64,000 bases of DNA, from NCBI GenBank assembly GCA_016839815.1, contig JAEOTM010000187.1:37214-101213 (forward strand), given 5' to 3'. Under the pieces are notes generated by a model that saw nothing but the letters and a program-made list of their open reading frames with translations, did no database searches and had not been told where the DNA came from. Made by a program: the position numbers and the translations under genes. The number at the start of each line of letters is the position of its first letter. Position 1 is the first letter of the stretch. This document shows, piece by piece, positions 56,098 to 64,000 of this stretch. This DNA is from Candidatus Hodarchaeota archaeon. GTDB taxonomy: Archaea > Asgardarchaeota > Heimdallarchaeia > Hodarchaeales > Hodarchaeaceae.

Positions 56098-58419
56098 ATG
56101 GCTGTAGGTAAACGTTTAAAGCGGAAAGATGCAGATACTAAAGTAACTGGAGAAGCTCCTTATGCATATGATCTTTCATTCGCAGATGAACATTATTTGA
56201 AAGTAATCCGGAGCCCCTATGCCCATGCGCGAATTTTAGAGATAAATATCGATTATAAGAAACTTGAAGCTCTCAATGTTACGTCAGGAACAGTCAAGGA
56301 TATTCCAGAAAAGGGAAAAAATATCTTACATGTGATTCATGATGACTGGCCTTTACTCGCAGAGGAAGTCGTAAGACATGTAGGAGAACCTGTAGTAATA
56401 TTAGTAGGAAAGACATTGAAGTCGGCAGAAGATGCGAGTAAGTATGTATCAATAAAATATGAAGAATTACCAGTAGTATTTGATCCTGTAGAGGCGAAAG
56501 ATCATCCTACCATACACATCTTTGAGGAAAATAACGTTTGTTCCCATTGGCAGCAGAAGAATGGTGATGTCGAAAAGGGATTTGCGGAATCAGATATAAT
56601 AATCGAGAATGAATACCGAACACCAGCGCAGGAACATGCATACATCGAGACTCAAGGGTGTATAGCTGTCCCACAAGGAAATGATTCCATCACTGTATAT
56701 GGAAGTATGCAATGTCCTTTTTATGTCCAGCGGTGTATAGCCGAGGTACTTGGATTAGACTGGAGTAAAGTTAATATTATACAAACAACCACTGGAGGAG
56801 CCTTTGGTGGAAAAGAAGACGTTCCTAATCAAATAGGTAGTCTCGCCGCCCTTGGATCGTGGTTGATTAGAAAGCCAGTGAAATATATTCTGACGAGGGA
56901 AGAAGATATTGAGACAACATCGAAAAGACACCCAGCAGTCATTCGGTACAAAACTGGAATTACAAAAGCAGGTGAACTGAAAGCAATTAAGGTGGAAGTC
57001 TTTCTAAATACAGGAGCTTATGCAACGCTTGCACCCGCTGTTCTTTATCGAGCTGCAATGCATGCAGCTGGGCCATATCGATGTGAAAATGTAGATGTTC
57101 AGGCGTATGCAGTCACAACAAATCTTGTACCTTTTGGAGCGTTTCGGGGCTTCGGTTCTCCCCAAGTTCTATTTCCAGCAGAAGAACAGATGGATCGTGC
57201 CGCTGAAAGCATTAAGATGGATCCAAGCGATTTTCGTGAAATGCATATTCTCAAAGTCGGTGATAAAACTACATTTGGCCAAACATTGCATCAATCTGTG
57301 GGTTTAGAAGAAACTCTAAAGAAAGCACGAGAAGAAAGTGAGTGGTATAAAAAACGAAAACCAACCCCAACTATAAAAGAAGTATTAACTGATCAGAAGA
57401 AAGGAATTTACCGTCGAAGAGGAATTGGGATTGCCACAATATTCTACGGATGCTTCTTAGGAGCAGCAGGGAAGATTATGTCACGATCTGGTGCTTATGT
57501 TCAAGCAGAACCAGATGGAAGTGTTCGATTTGCGGTGGGAACTACAGAAATGGGACAAGGGATGATCACAGTTCTATCCCAGATTGTAGCTGAAGAGCTT
57601 GGAATCGAATATGAAAGAGTTCATATGACCCCTGTAGATACAAGCCGTGTTCCTGATTCAGGCCCGACTGTTGCTAGCCGTGCAACCATTATGTCGGGCC
57701 GTGCACTTCAGAATGCCTGTGAAAAACTTCGTGCCCTCATTTATGAAAAAGTTGCAATGAAATATAATGCAAATACCAGTGATTTACTGATTAAGGATTA
57801 TGAAATTCAAGATCAATCCACACAGAAGGTAATACTCTCAGTTACTGATGCGATAAAGTTAGTTTATCAAGAAAGAGGTCAAGTCGCTGTTGCTGGATGG
57901 GATGTTGCACCATCGACATCTTATGATAACGAAAAGGGGCAAGGAGATGCATATTCAGCCTATGCCTGGTGTACTAATATTGTAGAAGTCGAAGTTGACT
58001 CACAAATAGGAACAGTTGATATTTTAAATATATGGGCTGCTCATGATGTAGGAAAGGCGATAAATCCGCAAACTCTTGAAGGGCAGATAGAAGGAGGAAG
58101 CTTGCAGGGTTTAGGTTACGGACGGTATGAAGAAATTATATTTACACCTAAAGGACGAGTGTTATCCAATAATTTGGGAACATATTTGATCCCCACAACG
58201 AAGGAAACTCCCAAAATTCATTCCATCATTATTGAGGATCCTTGGTCCGAAGGCCCTTATGGAGCGAAAGGAATCGGGGAGCAACCATTAATGGGCATTG
58301 CCCCTGCTCTAACGAATGCTATTACCAATGCTGTGGGTATAAGATTGAATGCAATTCCAGCTACTCCTGAACGAGTGTGGGCGGCTATTCAAGAGAAAAT
58401 TAAGGAGGAAGAAAAATGA
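56098..58419 (+). CDS. Xanthine-dehydrogenase-family molybdenum-binding subunit
   Basis: MAVGKRLKRKDADTKVTGEAPYAYDLSFADEHYLKVIRSPYAHARIL; TTTGGAFGGKEDVPNQIGSLAAL; PFGAFRGFGSPQ; GAKGIGEQPLMGIAPALTNAITNAVG. Internal Met at 56098 fits better than track start 56059. Confidence 0.95.
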   Translation: MAVGKRLKRKDADTKVTGEAPYAYDLSFADEHYLKVIRSPYAHARILEINIDYKKLEALNVTSGTVKDIPEKGKNILHVIHDDWPLLAEEVVRHVGEPVVILVGKTLKSAEDASKYVSIKYEELPVVFDPVEAKDHPTIHIFEENNVCSHWQQKNGDVEKGFAESDIIIENEYRTPAQEHAYIETQGCIAVPQGNDSITVYGSMQCPFYVQRCIAEVLGLDWSKVNIIQTTTGGAFGGKEDVPNQIGSLAALGSWLIRKPVKYILTREEDIETTSKRHPAVIRYKTGITKAGELKAIKVEVFLNTGAYATLAPAVLYRAAMHAAGPYRCENVDVQAYAVTTNLVPFGAFRGFGSPQVLFPAEEQMDRAAESIKMDPSDFREMHILKVGDKTTFGQTLHQSVGLEETLKKAREESEWYKKRKPTPTIKEVLTDQKKGIYRRRGIGIATIFYGCFLGAAGKIMSRSGAYVQAEPDGSVRFAVGTTEMGQGMITVLSQIVAEELGIEYERVHMTPVDTSRVPDSGPTVASRATIMSGRALQNACEKLRALIYEKVAMKYNANTSDLLIKDYEIQDQSTQKVILSVTDAIKLVYQERGQVAVAGWDVAPSTSYDNEKGQGDAYSAYAWCTNIVEVEVDSQIGTVDILNIWAAHDVGKAINPQTLEGQIEGGSLQGLGYGRYEEIIFTPKGRVLSNNLGTYLIPTTKETPKIHSIIIEDPWSEGPYGAKGIGEQPLMGIAPALTNAITNAVGIRLNAIPATPERVWAAIQEKIKEEEK

Positions 58420-58871
58420 TTATTAGAATTACGATAAACGACAAATTCATTGTAAGAGATGTGTCCCCAAATCGACGATTATTGGATTTCTTAAGGGAAG
58501 ATTTAGGCCTTAAGGGAACGAAATATGGATGTGACCAAGGAGAATGTGGGGCGTGTTCAGTAATTCTAAACGATAAAATTGTTACCTCGTGCATTGTTCT
58601 AATGGCTCAAATACCTCTTAACAGCACTGTACTGACGATAGAAGGAAAAGATCCCACATTGCAGTTACTCCAAGAAAAATTCATGGAATTTGGCGCCGCT
58701 CAATGCGGAGCTTGCACTACAGGCATGTTAATGGCTGCTACGTCCCTTCTTCATCACAATTCTCAAGCTAATCAGGAAGAAATAGAAGAGGGTTTATGTG
58801 GAGTGTTGTGTCGCTGTACAGGCTACACTAAAATATATGATGCCGTTAAGGAGGCCCAAAAACATCTCTAG
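58416..58871 (+). CDS. Molybdenum hydroxylase 2Fe-2S subunit
   Basis: GTKYGCDQGECGACSVILNDKIVTSC ... QCGACTTGML ... LCGVLCRCTGYTKIYDAV. Confidence 0.97.
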   Translation: MIIRITINDKFIVRDVSPNRRLLDFLREDLGLKGTKYGCDQGECGACSVILNDKIVTSCIVLMAQIPLNSTVLTIEGKDPTLQLLQEKFMEFGAAQCGACTTGMLMAATSLLHHNSQANQEEIEEGLCGVLCRCTGYTKIYDAVKEAQKHL

Positions 58872-58879
58872 GTGGTATT

Positions 58880-59683
58880 ATGAGAAATCTCTTCATGTTA
58901 ATTGACCAAGAAATCAATGCTGGTAAACCAGTATCTTTAGTAAGTGTGGTTGATGTAAAAGGTTCGGCACCACAGCGAGTAGGTGCTAAAATGCTTGTTT
59001 CTGCTACTGGAGAATTATTATGGGGAACTATAGGAGGAGGAACAGTTGAATCTCTAGCGTTAAAACAGGCAAAATATCAAATTGAATCGAAAATACCCAT
59101 CCTGAAGACTTTTGAGCTACAAGAATCAGGCGAGGATGCAACTGGCATGTTGTGTGGTGGAGAGATGCAGTTATTCTTTGATGTATTTGGGACTTCAATA
59201 AAGGTGTTCATCTTTGGTGCGGGCCATATTACTCAACAAATATTGCCATTGCTCATGAAATTAGGATATACTCCTATAGTAATTGATGATCGGGAAGAAT
59301 ATCTGAAACAACATATTATATCAAGATTTAATGTCGCTACATATACTGGGGATTTTCTAGAAATCATAGAATCCCTGTTTATTGAACAAGATAGTTACAT
59401 CGTTATTTTGACTTATTCTCATGATATGGATGAGAAAATTCTATTTCATCTTCTCTCTCAGAAAATTTCGGATCTTTCTACAATAAAATATTTGGGAATG
59501 ATTGGTAGTAAACGAAAAGTGAAAGAAATCTTTTCTCGATTGGAGTCCAAAGGCATTTCTCGTGAGACTCTAGATTCTATTCATTCACCAATAGGAGTTC
59601 CTATAAACAGTCAAACCCCTGAAGAAATTGCGATTTCAATAGCTGCAGAATTAATATCTGTGCGCAATAAGGAGGAAAAATAA
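58880..59683 (+). CDS. XdhC/CoxF-family Mo-cofactor maturation/insertion protein
   Basis: VSVVDVKGSAPQRVGAKMLVSATGELLWGTIGGGTVE; CGGEMQLFFDVF; FGAGHITQQILPLLMKLGYTPIVIDDREEY; YLGMIGSKRKVKEIF. Confidence 0.95.
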   Translation: MRNLFMLIDQEINAGKPVSLVSVVDVKGSAPQRVGAKMLVSATGELLWGTIGGGTVESLALKQAKYQIESKIPILKTFELQESGEDATGMLCGGEMQLFFDVFGTSIKVFIFGAGHITQQILPLLMKLGYTPIVIDDREEYLKQHIISRFNVATYTGDFLEIIESLFIEQDSYIVILTYSHDMDEKILFHLLSQKISDLSTIKYLGMIGSKRKVKEIFSRLESKGISRETLDSIHSPIGVPINSQTPEEIAISIAAELISVRNKEEK

Positions 59684-59684
59684 A

Positions 59685-60548
59685 GTGTACACAAATGAAA
59701 TCCTCTCACCTGCGAGTATAGAAGAGGCTCTAACGCTAAAGGATCAATATGGAAGTGAAATCTATCCCCTCGCTGGTGGAACAGATGTTCTAGTAATGGT
59801 ACGAAATAAGCTAGGAGTATGGGGTGACTCACCTCCTCTGTTGAATCTTAATACCATCCCAAATCTTAACGTTATTCAAGAAACTGAGGATAGTATCGAA
59901 ATTGGTCCGTTAGTCACTCATACTCAAGTTCTAGAAAGTCCTCTTGTTAAAAAATTTATTCCCACATTAACTAAAGCTGTGTCTATCATTGGTTCACCTC
60001 AAATACGTAATTTAGGTACAATTATTGGGAATATATGTAGAGCTTCTCCTGCTGCTGATACATTAGCTACGTTATATTCACGAGAAACATTAATACAAGT
60101 CCAAACGGTAAATAGTTTAGAATTGGTCCCCATTAACAAATTCATAACTGGTCCAGGTCTGATCGACATTCCTAAGAATGGATTAGTCACTAAACTTGTT
60201 GTTCCCAAGTTAGAAGGATATCAAGGTGACTATATTTCATTAAGACAGAGATATGCACTATCAATAGTTGTTGTTTCCATCGCAGTTGAGGCCCTTCTGG
60301 TGAAAGAAGAATCAAGAATTGAGGATATTCGAATTTCGTTAGGAGCTGTTGCACCCACCATAGTCCGAGCTACCCAAACAGAACACCTTCTAAAATCCCA
60401 ATTGTTTACCAAGGAATTAATCGAACAAGCCGAAGGGCTGATTGTAGAGGAAACTAAACCTATCACTGATATTCGGTCAAATAAACGTTATCGAAAAGCG
60501 ATGACTGGAGTCCTTCTTGGACGAATATTGAAAAGCCTTTTACCCTAG
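59685..60548 (+). CDS. Molybdenum hydroxylase FAD-binding subunit
   Basis: IYPLAGGTDVLVMVRNKLG; IGSPQIRNLGTIIGNICRASPAADTLATL; CO-dehydrogenase flavoprotein-like C-terminus. Confidence 0.95.
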   Translation: MYTNEILSPASIEEALTLKDQYGSEIYPLAGGTDVLVMVRNKLGVWGDSPPLLNLNTIPNLNVIQETEDSIEIGPLVTHTQVLESPLVKKFIPTLTKAVSIIGSPQIRNLGTIIGNICRASPAADTLATLYSRETLIQVQTVNSLELVPINKFITGPGLIDIPKNGLVTKLVVPKLEGYQGDYISLRQRYALSIVVVSIAVEALLVKEESRIEDIRISLGAVAPTIVRATQTEHLLKSQLFTKELIEQAEGLIVEETKPITDIRSNKRYRKAMTGVLLGRILKSLLP

Positions 60549-60580
60549 GATTGAGAATTCATAATATATCTGGTAGATGA

Positions 60581-61282
60581 ATGAATGTGAAGAAGTTTTC
60601 AGTTGCTGAGTTTCGCAATGATATGATAATCGAAGATGATGTTTGGATTAATGGAAGTTCTACCGCTTATGGACAGTTCAGAGCATTTTCACTTATTCTC
60701 GATGATAACTTCCAAGTACAGAATGAATTAAGAACCTCTAAAGGCAAAATCGAAGCAAAAGGAGATCTAATTGTGGGAATGGATCTTATTTCTGCTGATG
60801 ACATAATCGTACAGAAGAACTGTCGAGTTGGTGGAAATATTAATGGGGGGAAAATAAGGCTATTTGGTCTGAATAATTCTGCAGTATCCATTGGAGCGTC
60901 TACCTTACACCTAGAGGGTAACATAAACGTACAAAGTGGTATTACTGCTTCGGAATCTATATTTCTCTTTTTAAATCCTAGAAGATGGTCAGTGAATATC
61001 GGGGGGATAATAAAAGCCCCTTTCATAACAATTAAATTTGTGGGTTTTTTTACTAAATGGACATTACTCTCAGACAAGATTTTTAGAAGAGTTGGAAGAA
61101 ATGATATTAGAGTAAAAAGACAGTTCGATCTTGGGAATTTAAAAATTTCAACAAAGAAGCTCATAATCAAAACACGTTTTCCTCCTGAAAGAGTAGAAAT
61201 CCTATCAAATCAAGCAGAAATAATTGCTGATGAAATCGAAATTATTCAAGTTGATGACACTCAAATTATGATGGGAGACTGA
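60581..61282 (+). CDS. Bactofilin/polymer-forming-like beta-helix protein
   Basis: Repeated short beta turns: IIEDDVWINGSSTAYGQFRAF..LRTSKGKIEAKGDLIVGMDLISADDIIVQKNCRVGGNINGGKIRLFG..LEGNINVQSGITASESI. Confidence 0.6.
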   Translation: MNVKKFSVAEFRNDMIIEDDVWINGSSTAYGQFRAFSLILDDNFQVQNELRTSKGKIEAKGDLIVGMDLISADDIIVQKNCRVGGNINGGKIRLFGLNNSAVSIGASTLHLEGNINVQSGITASESIFLFLNPRRWSVNIGGIIKAPFITIKFVGFFTKWTLLSDKIFRRVGRNDIRVKRQFDLGNLKISTKKLIIKTRFPPERVEILSNQAEIIADEIEIIQVDDTQIMMGD

Positions 61283-61534
61283 AGGTACAACGAGAAGTAT
61301 AATCTTCTGGATAATAAATAAGGCTTATAGACCATTACTTTTTGCCAGGATACTTTTTAATTAAATGAAGATTTGTTAAGATCTTTAATAGGCTTGGTTA
61401 GACATTCAGGGCATGATACAAATTAAATCAACCATATAATGCTCCTTCATATTCCTAGAGAGTCTACATTTAAAGAATTAATTCTCTCATATATAAAGAA
61501 AAATTAAAATCCATATTTTTATACGAGAAGACGA

Positions 61535-63682
61535 TTAGAAAAGCTTTTCATCATCTAGGAGTAGATTTAAATATTCCTTCAGCTTATCCGAGGTCTCTTC
61601 TTTCTTTTCTTCATGTTTTCTGGTAGCTTGCGGGTCTGAAATTTCCTTAAATTGCATGGCGGTTTTTATTGAAGCATGAATAATCTTGCATGCAAATCGG
61701 ACTGATCCCGCTGATTCTATAGGAATTTGCATTGCTTCTTTCAATAATTTTTCAAGTTGGAGCTCTGATATTGTTTCAGAAATGTGTGCCTGTCCAATAG
61801 GAAATCCTCGTTGAGTGAAACTGAGGATAAATCCCTTTTTTACAGATTCTAGATTAAAAGCAACTTTTTCACTATCTGGAAGTAAAAGATTGTTTCCACT
61901 AGTTTCTAACTCGATTGGAATTACAAATTCAACTAGATCCGCTCTAACTCCAGTTTCACTTCGAATTCTTTTTGTAGTGACATCCTTCGTAGAGCTAATT
62001 TTCCTAGCCTTTAACTGTCTGATTGATTCATAAATTATTTTTGCAGCGAAATACATTGATGAAATACCATCTTCAAAAACGCCAATACTCATAAAGTTCT
62101 TTTCATAGGCTAGTAAGTAAAGGATTTCCTCTTCAGTTGCTTCAGACGAAACTAAAGAACTTCCAATCAATTCTTTTTGACCCATACTACTCCGTAGCTG
62201 AAAAGAAATAAGAGCATTAAAACCATCATCAACTAAATCTACTTTAAAGCCCATACCCTGAGTATTTGGTAATGCAATAACCCCTTCGCTGCTTTCCATT
62301 TCAACTGGAACATCTAAATGTGCATATTCTACTGTTTTCTTTTTTACTTCTATCTCTTTCCTTTGAACTATTTCTTTAGAAGGTATGATATATGCTTGAA
62401 CTATTTCTCTTATACTAAATTGTGGTTTTTCAGATGCTAATACTAAGCATTTGACAATATCTTCTTCATTTAATTCTCCCTTAAGAATCAATGAAAATAA
62501 TCCAAGAAGTTTATTGTGATCAATAGTCCGATACTTTTCTTCCCCTTGAGATTTCTCAATAAATGGTAAGTACTTTAAGAATATATCACTTACTAACGGT
62601 ACAGGCATTCCAGAAGTAACACCCATTTCAAATAATTGATTCCATCCACTATTTACAAGTTCATTAGCTTCTCCAAAACCGATACGATAGAATTCAATTA
62701 GGTGATTAACTTCAACCGAACTAGTCGGAGGAGTCAATTGAGGTTCAAATTCTCCAGAAATTTCTTTAAGCGGTGGTGAAGTTAAGCTTTTTGCTTCTAT
62801 TTCTTCTAAATTGGGATCTCTGTGTATTAGGGTTGTTTCTGAAATAGATTCTTCGCTTGCTGCACTACCAAGAAAGACTTTAGCTTCGTCAGAAACATCA
62901 TTAGATGTCTTCAAAGATTGTTTCATAAGAAAACGCAATTTCTCTACAACGGTAGTATCTTCATCCGATTCTGTTGGTATTAGTCGTGTTTGAGCTATGG
63001 TAGCTACTGGTTCAATTTTATCTGCTAGTGTCATCTTAATTTCATGATGTTCCTCTATTTCCCCAATTAATCGGCCATTTACAAAGTCGCTTTGAGAAAG
63101 CTCTGGAAGACAAAGTTCAAAAATTCGTCCAAACGTATCAATAACACTTTCAGGTTTAAAAATTGTGGTTCTAAAAAATTTCAATTGATTTGAACATTCA
63201 ATTTGGAATTGTTCCTTTAATTGCTCATGAATTGATTCATAATTAGGGCTATTTCTAATTAAATCATTCTTGTGTAAGAATACGAAGATATTGGCTGTTG
63301 GAGAGAATTTGTTCAATTTTTCTAAACAAGCTGTGAAATATTGAATTGAGTTATTTCGTGATGTTTTATTTGCAACATCAATTAGAAAAATAAATATTTT
63401 AACATTACTAAATACAAATGGACTAAATCCACTTAGAAACCGTTGTAAAAAGATCTTTTGTCCACCCAAATCGACAATAGTGACTGGTACATCATTCACT
63501 GTGAGAGACAATCTCTCGTAATTAATTGTTGCAGAAAGTTTATTCACGTCTTCGGTTTGCTGCTTTAAAAAGAAAATTCGTTTTACCGCAGTTTTTCCTG
63601 CCTCACTCAAACCAGCAATTAGGATTTTATATCCAAGTTGTTGAGAAATCTCGGACTCCGAAACCCATCGTGACATCTTCAA
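61535..63682 (-). CDS. Large Rag/Gtr-like GTPase with helical domain and tandem C-terminal repeats (paralog of 11598-13793)
   Basis: ILIAGLSEAGKTAVKRIFFLKQ, DLGGQKIFLQRFLSGFSPFVFSNVKIFIFLID, HKNDLIRNSPNYES; same C-terminal layout ending in TSDKLKEYLNLLLDD. Confidence 0.85.
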   Translation of the reverse strand: MKMSRWVSESEISQQLGYKILIAGLSEAGKTAVKRIFFLKQQTEDVNKLSATINYERLSLTVNDVPVTIVDLGGQKIFLQRFLSGFSPFVFSNVKIFIFLIDVANKTSRNNSIQYFTACLEKLNKFSPTANIFVFLHKNDLIRNSPNYESIHEQLKEQFQIECSNQLKFFRTTIFKPESVIDTFGRIFELCLPELSQSDFVNGRLIGEIEEHHEIKMTLADKIEPVATIAQTRLIPTESDEDTTVVEKLRFLMKQSLKTSNDVSDEAKVFLGSAASEESISETTLIHRDPNLEEIEAKSLTSPPLKEISGEFEPQLTPPTSSVEVNHLIEFYRIGFGEANELVNSGWNQLFEMGVTSGMPVPLVSDIFLKYLPFIEKSQGEEKYRTIDHNKLLGLFSLILKGELNEEDIVKCLVLASEKPQFSIREIVQAYIIPSKEIVQRKEIEVKKKTVEYAHLDVPVEMESSEGVIALPNTQGMGFKVDLVDDGFNALISFQLRSSMGQKELIGSSLVSSEATEEEILYLLAYEKNFMSIGVFEDGISSMYFAAKIIYESIRQLKARKISSTKDVTTKRIRSETGVRADLVEFVIPIELETSGNNLLLPDSEKVAFNLESVKKGFILSFTQRGFPIGQAHISETISELQLEKLLKEAMQIPIESAGSVRFACKIIHASIKTAMQFKEISDPQATRKHEEKKEETSDKLKEYLNLLLDDEKLF

Positions 63683-63911
63683 TTTTATCCTTGTGTATTG
63701 AGTGACAATTACAAATCAGAGAAGATTATTATTCAATATATTCATGTTTAACTGTGATTAACATTTTAATAAGACTTCTAATTAACTCATCCGAAATTAA
63801 TTGGGAGAATCTATTTATAATTATTGATATTATCATGCAAATTAGTAATTAGTTAAAATTTCCCTGAAGGTAAATACTTCACTTGAATTCAGAGAAGTGT
63901 TGTGAGTATAA

Positions 63912-64000
63912 ATGCAACAGACTAATCAACCTAATAAAGTATTATTCATGGGATTGGGAGCAAGTGGAAAAAGTAGCATTAGATCGATTGTATTTGAAGG
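63912..64000 (+). CDS. Partial RagA/Gtr1-like GTPase (second copy, truncated by window end)
   Basis: MQQTNQPNKVLFMGLGASGKSSIRSIVFEG; from LFMGLG onward identical to the corresponding part of 14110-15006. Too short for the ORF track. Confidence 0.85.
   Translation, partial: MQQTNQPNKVLFMGLGASGKSSIRSIVFE

Noticed and set aside
60667-61170. 167-aa minus-strand ORF opposite the beta-helix gene
   Set aside because: Antisense shadow; plus-strand frame has clear repeat periodicity.
61283-61534. Possible tRNA or small RNA in the ~250-bp gap before the second large GTPase
   Set aside because: AT-rich, no cloverleaf or convincing hairpin found by eye.
11598-64000. Assembly duplication as explanation for the two Rag-like loci
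   Set aside because: The copies differ throughout (linkers, many substitutions, different flanks), so they are genuine paralogs.

Overview
AT-rich, gene-dense archaeal window with about 40 supportable CDSs on both strands. I saw no rRNA, tRNA, CRISPR array or transposon. Protein content suggests an Asgard archaeon (inference): Rag/Gtr-like GTPases with the HKxD G4 motif, roadblock/longin-like domains, and NDP-forming acyl-CoA synthetase. The most notable signal is a divergently transcribed pair of Rag-like GTPase genes that occurs twice, at 11.6-15.0 kb and 61.5-64.0 kb (the second copy runs off the window). Each pair joins a compact RagA-like GTPase to a ~720-aa Rag-like GTPase with a conserved helical middle region and two tandem C-terminal repeats. 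The first pair is flanked by a ~3,100-aa LamG/Ig-like single-pass surface protein with a cytosolic tail that looks longin/roadblock-like, and by a 352-aa putative longin/roadblock plus winged-helix protein. Together these are a candidate undescribed surface-receptor to Rag-GTPase module. The rest includes acetyl-CoA/acyl-CoA metabolism genes, ABC transporters (an importer-like operon with a DUF47/PhoU-like gene, and a heterodimeric exporter), TldD/TldE, a xanthine-dehydrogenase-like molybdenum hydroxylase operon, several membrane proteins, and several orphan proteins. All family calls are from reading the sequence; no database search was run.
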